Assembly (NCBI RefSeq): GCF_016892705.1
Contig: NZ_JAFEMB010000001.1
Location: forward strand, 806,001 to 870,000
Source: Microvirga pudoricolor
GTDB taxonomy: Bacteria > Pseudomonadota > Alphaproteobacteria > Rhizobiales > Beijerinckiaceae
DNA length: 64,000 nucleotides
Direction: 5' to 3'
Position numbers and translations under genes: made by a program. Shown here piece after piece: positions 52,985-61,237 of this stretch; within the stretch, counting starts at the first letter, position 1, and each line of letters starts with the position of its first letter. Below the pieces are notes generated by a model. The model searched no databases. It was not told the DNA's origin and saw only the letters and a list, made by a program, of their open reading frames with translations.

Positions 52985-53832
52985 AGCCTCTCACCCGGTT
53001 CGTCTCGTGTGTATCCGATGGCACAATGCGATGCACCCTGGAACGCCAAGGAGACGGCTTCGCCCGTCTCTGCATTGACCCGATCCGCATAGGCCTCGGC
53101 GTCATCCTGTGGGAAGTAGCCGATGCGCTGTGCATCGTCACCGATCCACCAGCGTCGCGTGTTGCGCGATATGCCCCAGACAACCGCATAACCCGGGTTC
53201 GGCACTGTCAGAGCGGCGATCATCAGCCGGACGAGATCCGGGTAGGACAGCCACGTGGCCAGATGCCGCGTGTCGACCGGCTCCGGCACACAGGATCCGA
53301 TCCGGAGATGCACGCTCTCGACCCCGTGCTTGTCGTAGAACAACCGTCCCAGTAGCTCGACATAGGCTTTGGAGAGCCCGTAATAGCCGTCGGGACGATA
53401 GGGATCATCGATCGTCAGCGTTGCGCCGCGGGGATGAAACCCTATCGTATGGTTTGAACTCGCGTAGATCACCCTAGCCTCCCGCATTCGGGCGACTTCA
53501 AAGACGTTCAGGGATCCTAGAATGTTGGCATCGAGGATCGCCTTCGACGACAGCTCGGTATTGATACCGCCGAAATGAATGATGTCCGTAACGTCCTCCG
53601 GACAGGCCGCCGCCAATGCTCCTTGGTCAGTGAGATCGGCGGCGACGAAGTCGACCCCGTCCGGCAATTCATCGGGAAAATGCGCGAGATCGTTCAACTG
53701 CAGCCGGAATCCAGCCTGCGCGAGGCCCGGCACGATGACTCGTCCAAGCGTCCCCGACGCCCCGGTTACGAGAATCCGCTTCGCATGCGGACGCCCCGCC
53801 CCTTCTCCCGCTTCGATACTATTCCCGACCAT
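52981..53832 (-). CDS. udh: uronate dehydrogenase
   Basis: 283 residues. NAD motif ILVTGASGTLGRVIVPGL after an 18-residue lead. The SDR-type active site (Ser in VIYASSNHTIGFHPRG, then YYGLSKAYVELLGR with Tyr/Lys) and the block LRIGSCVPEPVDTRHLATWL follow Agrobacterium and Pseudomonas uronate dehydrogenases. It oxidises galacturonate or glucuronate to the aldarolactone with NAD. The next gene upstream encodes a lactonase and the one downstream an epimerase, which supports the role. AAAGG is ten bases before ATG 53832. Confidence 0.88.
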   Translation of the reverse strand: MVGNSIEAGEGAGRPHAKRILVTGASGTLGRVIVPGLAQAGFRLQLNDLAHFPDELPDGVDFVAADLTDQGALAAACPEDVTDIIHFGGINTELSSKAILDANILGSLNVFEVARMREARVIYASSNHTIGFHPRGATLTIDDPYRPDGYYGLSKAYVELLGRLFYDKHGVESVHLRIGSCVPEPVDTRHLATWLSYPDLVRLMIAALTVPNPGYAVVWGISRNTRRWWIGDDAQRIGYFPQDDAEAYADRVNAETGEAVSLAFQGASHCAIGYTRDEPGERL

Positions 53833-53836
53833 CGAT

Positions 53837-54697
53837 CTAAAGACCTTTCATCCGGGCGACGGCTGCTCCGGCAACCGCCGATTCGGCGATGAAGATACCG
53901 CCGTCGGCTCCGTCCCCGTCGAGGCCGATGCGAAGGGAGGTTACCGCAAGAAGGCGCAGATCTGGGCCGCAGAAGCAGGGCATCGTCGGGGCCTGCACTG
54001 GGACGGGACAGCGATCGATCAGCCGTCCGCCGGGATCGAAACGATTCAGCACGCCGGCCGAGACGCCGGCGCTCCAGTAACAGCCCTCCCGGTCGCAGGC
54101 ACCTCCGTCGGGCCTGCCGGCGGCATCGTCCAAGTCCGCGAACCTCCGGCGGTCCGACAGGGCTCCACTCACCGGATCGAACGTGTAGGTCTCGATGGTC
54201 GGCCCTCTCGAGTCGCTGTGATACAGCCGGCGCCCGTCAGGAGACCAAGCGAGGCCGTTCGAGACCTTGAAGCCTTGCGCGACCCTCTCCACCGATCCGT
54301 CGGCGCGAACGCGGTAGAGCGACCCAAGCGGCTCCTTCGAGGGCCGATCGTCCATGCTGCCGACGTAGAAGCATCCGTCTGGACCGACCTTGCCGTCATT
54401 GAGGCGGTTCGTTTCGGGTTCTGGAGCCTTTGCCAGTGGAGACGTTTCTCCCGTCTCCGGATCGAAGACCGCAATGTCGCGACCGAGCGCGACGACGAGC
54501 CGGCCGCTCTCGGTCAAACCCAAGGCCCCGACCGCGCGGTCGAACTGCCAGCTCCCTTCCAGGGTGCCGTCCAATGCCACTCGATGGATCGCCGGCCCGA
54601 GGATGTCACACAGGAACAGCACACCGCGCCTGTCATCCCAGACCGGCGATTCGCCGACCTGGCTGCGCAGAGATCCAAGTTGCCGGAACGGGATCAC
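53837..54697 (-). CDS. SMP-30/gluconolactonase-type lactonase
   Basis: 286 residues from GTG 54697, overlapping the stop of the dehydratase gene. Six-bladed propeller: metal Glu in LRSQVGESPVWDDRRGVLFL, Asn in RLNDGKVGPDGCFYVGSM, and VSNGLAWSPDGRRLYHSDSR with the last metal Asn and Asp, plus GRPDGGACDREGCYWSAGV. All four metal ligands of the family appear. In this operon it should hydrolyse galactaro- or glucarolactone made by uronate dehydrogenase. Confidence 0.9.
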   Translation of the reverse strand: MIPFRQLGSLRSQVGESPVWDDRRGVLFLCDILGPAIHRVALDGTLEGSWQFDRAVGALGLTESGRLVVALGRDIAVFDPETGETSPLAKAPEPETNRLNDGKVGPDGCFYVGSMDDRPSKEPLGSLYRVRADGSVERVAQGFKVSNGLAWSPDGRRLYHSDSRGPTIETYTFDPVSGALSDRRRFADLDDAAGRPDGGACDREGCYWSAGVSAGVLNRFDPGGRLIDRCPVPVQAPTMPCFCGPDLRLLAVTSLRIGLDGDGADGGIFIAESAVAGAAVARMKGL

Positions 54698-55899
54698 AGG
54701 TCCCCTCTGCCGGTTCGCCGAATGACGGCATCCGGATTGTCAAGCACGAAGGGGCTGAGTTCGAGTCCGAGCCCTGAACCTTCGAAGGGATGGATGTGGC
54801 CGTCCACGATACGCGGCATCACCGTGACGAGGTCCCGATACCAAGAGCTGTAATAGGCCCTGACCGATTCCTGAAAGATGGCGTTTGGTAGGTTCAGGGA
54901 GAGATGGATCGAGGCTGCGAACACCACCGGTCCGGTGCAATCGTGTGGAGCGACGGGGCGTTGGAAGGCTTCCGCCATGGTGGCGATCTTCTTGGCTTCG
55001 CTCAGGCCGCCACACCAAGAGACATCGAGCATGACATAGTCGGCCGCCCCCTTGCGGAGCAGTTCGAGAAACTGAGAGCGCGTCGCCACGGTCTCGCTGG
55101 CGCAGACCGGCAGGCCGGACCGCATGGCATACGTCGCCAGGGCTTCAGGATCCTGCATCTTGATCGGATCCTCCGCCCAGAAGGGCCGAAACTCCTGCAA
55201 TCCCCTGGCGATCGCAAGGGCGGAGGGAAGATCCCACATGGAATGGAGTTCAACCATCACCTCCATCTTGTCACCCACCGCGTCGCGGATCAGCCGGAAC
55301 GGCTCCAGCGCCTTGTCGAGATCCGACCGGTGAATGAAATTGCCGCCGCTCGTCACCGCGTAAGGGTCGAACGGCCAGATCTTCATGGCCGTGATCCCCT
55401 CTTCGAGAAGGCTCTGAGCCAGGGCGCCGGCATCGCGGGTGAACGCGATCTGATCCTCGTATGGGCCTTCGGCAGGGGTATCCCGGTCGCCGATATAGCG
55501 GCGCGCGCCGGACTTGTTGTACGTGTATCCGGCGCAGGTGTTGTAAGTCCGGATGCGGGGGCGCGACAGACCGCCGAGCAGCTGATGCACGGGTTGTCCG
55601 ACGGCTTTCCCGAACAGATCCCACAAGGCGATGTCGACAGCCGAGGCCGCTCTCATTTCCACCCCTGAAGAGCGGAATCCGACATAAGTCTCGGTGAGTG
55701 TCTTCGAGATCGCGTCGATCTCCAGGGGATCTCGACCGACGAGAATGGGCGCAACCTCGCGATGCAGATAGGTGGCGACCGCATCCGCACCGCGGAACGT
55801 TTCTCCGAGACCGATCAATCCTTCGTCAGTGTGAATGCGTAGCCAGAGGATATTATTGAGGTGGGGAAGTTGGATTGTCTCGAGAGCTGTTATCTTCAT
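54694..55899 (-). CDS. mandelate racemase/enolase-superfamily acid-sugar dehydratase
   Basis: 401 residues from ATG 55899 (MKITALETIQLPHL, GGAA upstream); a TTG two codons earlier is less likely. N-terminal capping domain and C-terminal barrel with Lys in GITAMKIWPFD, metal Glu residues in MVELHSMWDL, FWAEDPIK and VCASETVA, and a C-terminal His in RPVAPHDCTGPVVFAASIHL. The arrangement suits dehydration of an aldarate or aldonate, or cycloisomerisation of its lactone. By context it acts on galactarate or glucarate. Exact substrate unproven. Confidence 0.85.
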   Translation of the reverse strand: MKITALETIQLPHLNNILWLRIHTDEGLIGLGETFRGADAVATYLHREVAPILVGRDPLEIDAISKTLTETYVGFRSSGVEMRAASAVDIALWDLFGKAVGQPVHQLLGGLSRPRIRTYNTCAGYTYNKSGARRYIGDRDTPAEGPYEDQIAFTRDAGALAQSLLEEGITAMKIWPFDPYAVTSGGNFIHRSDLDKALEPFRLIRDAVGDKMEVMVELHSMWDLPSALAIARGLQEFRPFWAEDPIKMQDPEALATYAMRSGLPVCASETVATRSQFLELLRKGAADYVMLDVSWCGGLSEAKKIATMAEAFQRPVAPHDCTGPVVFAASIHLSLNLPNAIFQESVRAYYSSWYRDLVTVMPRIVDGHIHPFEGSGLGLELSPFVLDNPDAVIRRTGRGDL

Positions 55900-56073
55900 A
55901 TTCAAAGTTCCGCAGATGCCAAGCTGTCGTTACGCTCCTGGCCTTGATAGGATCACCGGGGAGCTTGCCTCTGACATCAGTTCAGAAGAGGGGCCGCCTC
56001 CCCGGCCCAGCCCGCGGCAAATTTCATATCGCTCAGGTAAGCCTGAATTGTCCGGCCATGGAAATCAGGGGCA

Positions 56074-56104
56074 ACCGCGCTCGCTTTGCTGGAGCGAGCG
56101 CGGT
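56074..56104 (-). terminator. hairpin terminator after the solute-binding protein gene
   Basis: ACCGCGCTCGCT and AGCGAGCGCGGT form a perfect 12-base stem with a seven-base loop, ten bases after the stop at 56114 (minus strand). There is no T-run, so it may only partly stop transcription or protect the upstream mRNA; the dehydratase gene follows on the same strand 175 bases later. The rest of 55900-56113 holds no gene. Confidence 0.55.
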
Positions 56105-56113
56105 CATGGGCCA

Positions 56114-57304
56114 TTACTTTTTCGACCCGATCTCCTCATCCCATCGCCGGAAGGCTTGGACGAGTTGCTCGGGCTCGAGCGGCAGCTCTTTGGGATTGTC
56201 GGCGATGAGCTTCTCGTATTCCGGGCGGCCGTATTCGCGGATCGCATCCTGGCTCGACTGAGGAGCCATCGAGAGCGGCACGTCCTTCACCGCCGGGCCC
56301 GGATAGAAATAGCCTTCGTCATAAGCATAGGCCTGCTGGTCTTTCTTGAGCATGTGTCCGATCAAGTCGACGAGAACCGGGATCCGCTCGGCGGCTACGC
56401 CCTTCGGGATGCTGAGGTAGTGGGCATCCACGACCCAGTGGAAGCCTTTGAGGGAAGCAACCTTAGCCTCTTTCGGCACAATGCCGAGAACTCGGGGATT
56501 GATGTCCCAGCCCGTGGTCGTCACCAGCATATCGCGGGTGCCGTCGCCGAACTCCTTCATCGTAGCCGTGGTGCCGGCCGGATAGTATTCGATCGCGCTG
56601 TTCAGTTCCTTCAGGTAGGCCCAGGTCTTGTCCCAGCCTTTCATCGGATCTTTCGGGTTCGAATCCCCGAGGAGATACGGGAGCCCCATCAGGAACGTGC
56701 GGCCGGGACCGGAATTGGCCGGACGCGCATAGATGAACTTCTTCGGATTTTGCTTCGCCCAGGCAAGGAGTTCCTCGGCGGTCGTCGGTGGCGTCTTCAC
56801 GCGATCCGGGGCATATTCGAGCAGCGGGCCCGACGGGTAGTAGCTGACGACGACCCCGCGTCCCTTCGCGAGCTCCTGCATGCGCCATGCGGGATCAAGA
56901 TAGATCGCCTGAAGGTCCGGGAGCGATTTTCGATGCTCCTCGACGACGTTGAGGTAGATGTCGTCCGCGAGTCCTGCCGAGAGGGCGTCGGGCCCGATGA
57001 TGACGAGATCGATGTCGACGCGGTTGGCCGATTGCTGTGCACGAATCTTGCCTGGGAGCTCGGGGGACGGCGCCTTGGTGAAGGTCATCCGCGAGATCAG
57101 GTCCGGGTTGGCCTTCCGGTAGTTGTCGAATGCCGGCTGGGTGAGCGCCAGATTTCCGGCCGCATCGATGATATTGATCGAAAGGGGGCTCTTTGGCTTT
57201 GCCACCTGCGCCAATGCAGGGAGGTTCAGGCCTGCCGCACCGGCCAAACCAAGAGCACCGCCCAATACGTGGCGGCGCGACAGATCACGCGGATTTTTCG
57301 TCAT
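56114..57304 (-). CDS. ABC solute-binding protein (family 1) with Tat signal, no permease nearby
   Basis: 396 residues, GAGAGGG before ATG 57304. Tat signal SRRHVLGGALGLAGAAGLNL. The mature part starts SPLSINIIDAAGNLALTQPA, with VDIDLVIIGPDALSAGLADD, GRGVVVSYYPSGPLLEYAPD and KKFIYARPANSGPGRTFLMG as in binding proteins for polyols, acids or thiamine-like ligands. No ABC permease or ATPase genes accompany it in this operon, so it must share a transporter encoded elsewhere or act as a sensor. By context the ligand may be a uronate or aldarate. Confidence 0.85.
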   Translation of the reverse strand: MTKNPRDLSRRHVLGGALGLAGAAGLNLPALAQVAKPKSPLSINIIDAAGNLALTQPAFDNYRKANPDLISRMTFTKAPSPELPGKIRAQQSANRVDIDLVIIGPDALSAGLADDIYLNVVEEHRKSLPDLQAIYLDPAWRMQELAKGRGVVVSYYPSGPLLEYAPDRVKTPPTTAEELLAWAKQNPKKFIYARPANSGPGRTFLMGLPYLLGDSNPKDPMKGWDKTWAYLKELNSAIEYYPAGTTATMKEFGDGTRDMLVTTTGWDINPRVLGIVPKEAKVASLKGFHWVVDAHYLSIPKGVAAERIPVLVDLIGHMLKKDQQAYAYDEGYFYPGPAVKDVPLSMAPQSSQDAIREYGRPEYEKLIADNPKELPLEPEQLVQAFRRWDEEIGSKK

Positions 57305-57368
57305 GTTTCCCTCTCCAGATGCTCGGATCTTCCGGCGTTCGAACGCCTGTTCTTGTCATTTCAGATAT

Positions 57369-58295
57369 TTACTCAGCTGCCGAAGGCAGTCCGACGGGCC
57401 GCCCTAGATCCGACAGAACCGATGCGAGCTTCGTACGGTCCGCTTCGGAAAGCCGGGGCAGGCCCGGCAGGCGCACGGCCCCAACGTCCCATCCCTCAAG
57501 CATCAGGGCTTCCTTGACCACGGTCACATTCGCACCGTTGTTGTGCCCTGTGCGCAGCGTCTCGAATGCCGCGATGGGAGAGATGAGTCCTCGCGCGTCG
57601 GCATAGCGACCTTCGTCCAGTGCCCGCCAGATCTCAAGAGATCGCTCCGGATCCACGTTCACCAATCCCGACGTAAAGCCTCTCGCACCCATCGCGTAGA
57701 AAGCCGGAGCCCAGCCTTCGGCAAGCCCGCACACCCATACCGCCGGCGAGCCCTCCGTTCCCCGGATACACTCCGCCAGAAGCATCAGGTTCTGGGTCGC
57801 GAACTTGATGCCTGCCACATTCGGATGCAGGGCGATGCGGACCAATTCCGAGACGGGGAGCGCATCGGACCGAAGATAGGCCATCACCGGGACAGTGGCG
57901 GCTTCCGCGATCGACAGGAAGTATGCGCTTTGGGCGCTGGGCGCCGCAAAGGGATCGAGGGGATGATGAATCATCAAAGCCTCGGCGCCGGCCGCAATCG
58001 CATGTCGGCCGGTCGCTATGGCTTCTGACAGAGACCGGCCGACGGCAGCCGTGCGCACGGCGTTCGGACCCATCGCTTCGAGCGCGACAGCCTGCAAGCG
58101 CACCACTTCGTCATATGTCAGGCTGAAAAATTCACCGGTGTTACCGCCAGACACGATGTTGTGAATGCCGGCATCGGCGATCCGCCGAACGATCTGCCGC
58201 ACGAGGGCTTCGTTGAGCCCTCCATCCTGCGAATAGGGCGTAACGTGAATACCGGAAATGCCGTGCAATGAGGCGCGCACACGTTCCATCGTCAT
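57369..58295 (-). CDS. DHDPS-family lyase, KdgD-like
   Basis: 308 residues. Dihydrodipicolinate-synthase fold: substrate loop GGNTGEFFSLTYDEVVRLQ, catalytic Tyr in VPVMAYLRSDALP at about residue 145, and Schiff-base Lys in NVAGIKFATQNL near 170. The GG-TGEFFSLT signature is that of 5-dehydro-4-deoxyglucarate dehydratase (KdgD), which dehydrates and decarboxylates the dehydratase product to 2-oxoglutarate semialdehyde. Start overlaps the GntR stop. A plain aldolase is the alternative. Confidence 0.87.
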   Translation of the reverse strand: MTMERVRASLHGISGIHVTPYSQDGGLNEALVRQIVRRIADAGIHNIVSGGNTGEFFSLTYDEVVRLQAVALEAMGPNAVRTAAVGRSLSEAIATGRHAIAAGAEALMIHHPLDPFAAPSAQSAYFLSIAEAATVPVMAYLRSDALPVSELVRIALHPNVAGIKFATQNLMLLAECIRGTEGSPAVWVCGLAEGWAPAFYAMGARGFTSGLVNVDPERSLEIWRALDEGRYADARGLISPIAAFETLRTGHNNGANVTVVKEALMLEGWDVGAVRLPGLPRLSEADRTKLASVLSDLGRPVGLPSAAE

Positions 58296-58990
58296 ATCGT
58301 GTCTCCCAGGCGCGTTGCGCCGAATACGGTCTGGACGTGCCGTTGGCCGGACCGCACGACATGATCGCGCATGATCCGTTCCGCAGCGTCTTGGTCACCT
58401 GTTGCGATCGCCTCCGCGATGGCTCTGTGCTCGCCGAGCGCAAGACCCCGCTCTTCCGCTTCGCCAAGCAGTCCGACTCTGATCGTGTGATTGTACATCT
58501 GCTGCTTGGCTTGAAGCCGGCAGAGGTAGTCGCAGCCCGACGCCTCATGGATATGACCATGAAACGCCTCGTTGAGGTCGATGAGGAGGGTGATATCGCC
58601 TGCGGCCGTCGCCCCCTCCATGCGCCGGACGAGATCTCTCAGCCGCTCGACGTCGCTGGGCTCAGCCCGTTTGGCGGCCAGACGCGCGATCATGCTTTCC
58701 AGAGCGGCTCGTGCGAGGGACATCTCCTCCGCCTGCTGTGCGCCGAAGGTGACATAAACCCCTCTACGAGCCTCGGTTCGGACGAGGCCCTCGGATTCGA
58801 GTTGCCTGAGCGCTTCCTTCAGCGGCGTCGTGCTGACCCCAAGTTCGCGCGCCAAGTCGCGCTCGCTGAGGCGCTCTCCGTCCTGGAATCGCCCTGCGAC
58901 GATTGCGTCACGGAGATTGTGATGCACATGATCGCGCAGATTTGCCAGAAAGATAGGATGGACCGGGACGACCCGTTCACTCTCCGCCAT
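58292..58990 (-). CDS. GntR regulator, FCD type, of the uronate operon
   Basis: 232 residues, AGAGG before ATG 58990. HTH: HHNLRDAIVAGRFQDGERLS, LARELGVSTTPLKEALRQL, LVRTEARRGVYVTFG. FCD domain: ALESMIARLAAKRAEPSDVE, DLNEAFHGHIHEASGCDYL with Asp/His metal ligands, and EHRAIAEAIATGDQDAAERI. First gene of the operon; the 9-base inverted repeat at 59030 lies 40 bases upstream, so autoregulation is likely. The effector is probably an aldarate or uronate. Confidence 0.92.
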   Translation of the reverse strand: MAESERVVPVHPIFLANLRDHVHHNLRDAIVAGRFQDGERLSERDLARELGVSTTPLKEALRQLESEGLVRTEARRGVYVTFGAQQAEEMSLARAALESMIARLAAKRAEPSDVERLRDLVRRMEGATAAGDITLLIDLNEAFHGHIHEASGCDYLCRLQAKQQMYNHTIRVGLLGEAEERGLALGEHRAIAEAIATGDQDAAERIMRDHVVRSGQRHVQTVFGATRLGDTI

Positions 58991-59651
58991 GATGCCTCTT
59001 GCTCGACCTGATAAACATCCTAAGCATTGAAATCTGATATATCAAGCATCAGATTTTTATCGAATAGCGTTCTTACGATTTGCCAGGCTGTATTGTTCTA
59101 GAACATAAGCGGAACATAGCGGCGGCGATCTGGTGAAGACAACCTTCAAATATTATGCGGTTGCATATATGGCCTGAAACAAGTGCGTCCCGCGGGAGCC
59201 TGTACACAAGTCCTTGCGGCTGCACACTTTTGAACGGGGTCGGCGGCCTGCGGCACGATCCGCCGCGATTGCCTTGCATCAGGGCAGCGCCTCCCTCTTA
59301 CAATGGGCAACCGCTCGGCCCTGCCCGCCAGACTGCAAATTCGCCTCCCCTGGCTCTATCCTAAGATAGCCCCTGGACCGGCTCTGCGTCACGACATCGT
59401 GAGTCAGTCCTTTCAGTCCGTAATCTGACTCCGGGGACGGCCAAGCGTCTCGATGAAGGTCGACTGCTTTGCATGGGTGGCGGGACCGCTCGCTGGTCTC
59501 GGACAGCACTCCATCCTAGTGGCGGCACAATCTTTCCGCAGGCCTTACCCTAGACTAATTCCAACCAGACGCAATTTGTGTCCATGAATCAGGTGGCGCC
59601 CCCGCCTGCGATAGACCGCCAGCCCCTCTACGCAAGGAGCTTCGACCCGCC
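58991..59651. other. gene-free region between GntR and paoA
   Basis: About 660 bases without a convincing gene. The left 200 bases are AT-rich and hold the GntR operator candidate, a perfect palindrome TGTTCTAGAACA (59094-59105) and a near-palindrome around ATGCGGTTGCAT (59155-59166). The right part is GC-rich with only short, unlikely frames. The paoA ribosome site AAGGAG lies at about 59634. No clear sigma-70 promoter for paoA could be picked out. Confidence 0.55.
59030..59056. promoter_or_regulatory. GntR operator candidate
   Basis: AAATCTGAT (59030-59038) and ATCAGATTT (59048-59056) are exact inverted repeats around a nine-base spacer. The left arm also joins a perfect ten-base palindrome TGATATATCA (59036-59045). 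The site lies 40 bases upstream of the FCD-type GntR start. Confidence 0.55.
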
Positions 59652-60287
59652 ATGTCGGTCCCCCACGATTTTGAACTCAACCGTCGCGACCTGATGGTCG
59701 GCGGGAGCACCTTGGCGGCCATGACCGCCGTCCCTGCTGCGGTAAAAGCCCAGCCAAATTCAACCGGAGGAGCCGCCTTGTCGAACATATCGCTGACCGT
59801 CAATGGTCAGGCCCACGCCCTTGAACTCGACACCCGCACGACCCTTCTCGACGCCCTGCGCGAGCATCTGCACCTCACCGGATCCAAGAAGGGGTGCGAT
59901 CACGGCCAGTGCGGTGCCTGCACGGTTCTCATCGACGGACGCCGCGTCAATTCCTGCCTCACGCTCGCGATCATGAACGAAGGCATGGAGATCACCACGA
60001 TCGAAGGCCTCGGCGCACCCGATCAGCTTCATCCCATGCAGGCAGCTTTCATCAAGCATGACGGATACCAGTGTGGCTACTGCACGCCCGGACAGATCTG
60101 TTCCGGTGTAGCCGTGCTGGGCGAGATCAAGGCTGGAATCCCGAGCCATGTGACGCCCGACCTCATGCAGCCGGTCACGGCGAGCGACGAGGAGATCCGA
60201 GAGCGGATGAGCGGCAACATCTGCCGATGTGGAGCCTATTCGAACATTGTCGAGGCCATGACGGAAGTCGCCGGGAGGCAAGGATGA
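59652..60287 (+). CDS. paoA: aldehyde oxidoreductase, 2Fe-2S subunit
   Basis: 211 residues with a Tat signal ([20 protein letters not shown]) as in E. coli PaoA, so the complex is exported folded to the periplasm. First cluster [22 protein letters not shown], written here as [12 protein letters not shown] with a later NSC; second cluster in [15 protein letters not shown] and [12 protein letters not shown]. It passes electrons from the molybdenum site in PaoC. The stop overlaps the paoB start. Confidence 0.93.
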   Translation: MSVPHDFELNRRDLMVGGSTLAAMTAVPAAVKAQPNSTGGAALSNISLTVNGQAHALELDTRTTLLDALREHLHLTGSKKGCDHGQCGACTVLIDGRRVNSCLTLAIMNEGMEITTIEGLGAPDQLHPMQAAFIKHDGYQCGYCTPGQICSGVAVLGEIKAGIPSHVTPDLMQPVTASDEEIRERMSGNICRCGAYSNIVEAMTEVAGRQG

Positions 60288-61234
60288 GAGCCTTCACCTA
60301 CGAACGAGCCGCATCCCCCGTCCAGGCGGCTGCTGCGGCCGCTGCCAACCCCGGCGCGAAGTTCATCGCGGGCGGCACGAACCTGCTCGATCTGATGAAG
60401 CTCGAGATCGAAACGCCCTCCCACCTGATCGACGTGAACGGGCTGGGGCTCGACACGATCGAAACCATACCCGAGGGCGGTTTGCGGATCGGAGCATTGG
60501 TGCGAAATACCGATCTCGCCGCCGATGAGCGGGTGCGGCGCGATTACGGCGTGCTCTCGCGGGCGATCCTCGCCGGCGCCTCCGGGCAGCTCCGCAATCG
60601 GGCAACGACGGCCGGCAATCTCCTTCAGCGGACCCGGTGCCCCTATTTCTACGACACGGCTCAACCCTGCAACAAGCGTCAGCCCGGCTCGGGCTGCTCC
60701 GCCATCGGGGGATTCTCGCGTCAGTTGGGCATCGTCGGCACGAGCGAGGCCTGCATTGCCACCAATCCGTCCGACATGGCCGTGGGTCTTCGCGTTCTCG
60801 ACGCGACGATCGAGACGGTCAAGCCGGATGCCACGACGCGCCGGATCCCCATCGCGGAGTTCCACCGCCTGCCGGGCGATACGCCCCATATCGAAACTGT
60901 ACTGGAACCAGGCGAATTCATCACGGCGGTCACCCTGCCGTCCCCGGTCGGCGGAAAGCACGTCTATCGCAAGGTTCGCGACCGCGCCTCCTATGCCTTC
61001 GCCCTGGTGTCGGTGGCGACGGTCCTGCAGCAGGATGGAACCGGCCGCGTGGCCGTGGGTGGCATCGCGCACAAGCCCTGGCGAGTCGAGGCCGCCGAGG
61101 CCGAGCTCCCTCGGGGGGCGAAGGCAGCGGCCGAACGGTTGCTGGCAGGCGCAAAGCCCACGCATGATAACGCTTTCAAAATGCCGTTGGTCGAGCGAGC
61201 GCTCGGTTCCGTATTGGACGAGACGAGGAGCTGA
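60284..61234 (+). CDS. paoB: aldehyde oxidoreductase, FAD subunit
   Basis: 316 residues from ATG 60284, overlapping the paoA stop. FAD motifs [20 protein letters not shown] and [20 protein letters not shown]. Four Cys at about residues 118-162 (RCPYF, PCNKR, GCSA, EACIA) match the extra 4Fe-4S cluster found in E. coli PaoB but not in ordinary xanthine dehydrogenases, so the assignment to the Pao type is good. It hands electrons to the final acceptor. Confidence 0.93.
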   Translation: MRAFTYERAASPVQAAAAAAANPGAKFIAGGTNLLDLMKLEIETPSHLIDVNGLGLDTIETIPEGGLRIGALVRNTDLAADERVRRDYGVLSRAILAGASGQLRNRATTAGNLLQRTRCPYFYDTAQPCNKRQPGSGCSAIGGFSRQLGIVGTSEACIATNPSDMAVGLRVLDATIETVKPDATTRRIPIAEFHRLPGDTPHIETVLEPGEFITAVTLPSPVGGKHVYRKVRDRASYAFALVSVATVLQQDGTGRVAVGGIAHKPWRVEAAEAELPRGAKAAAERLLAGAKPTHDNAFKMPLVERALGSVLDETRS

Positions 61235-61237
61235 GCC

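Noticed and set aside
55835..57517. Long plus-strand open frame of about 560 codons
   Set aside because: Antisense to the solute-binding protein gene; low-complexity composition, no recognisable domain.
59101..59115. GAAC-N7-GAAC, the alphaproteobacterial LexA box pattern
   Set aside because: Eight fixed bases are expected about twice by chance in 64 kb on two strands, and no SOS-type gene lies downstream on either side.
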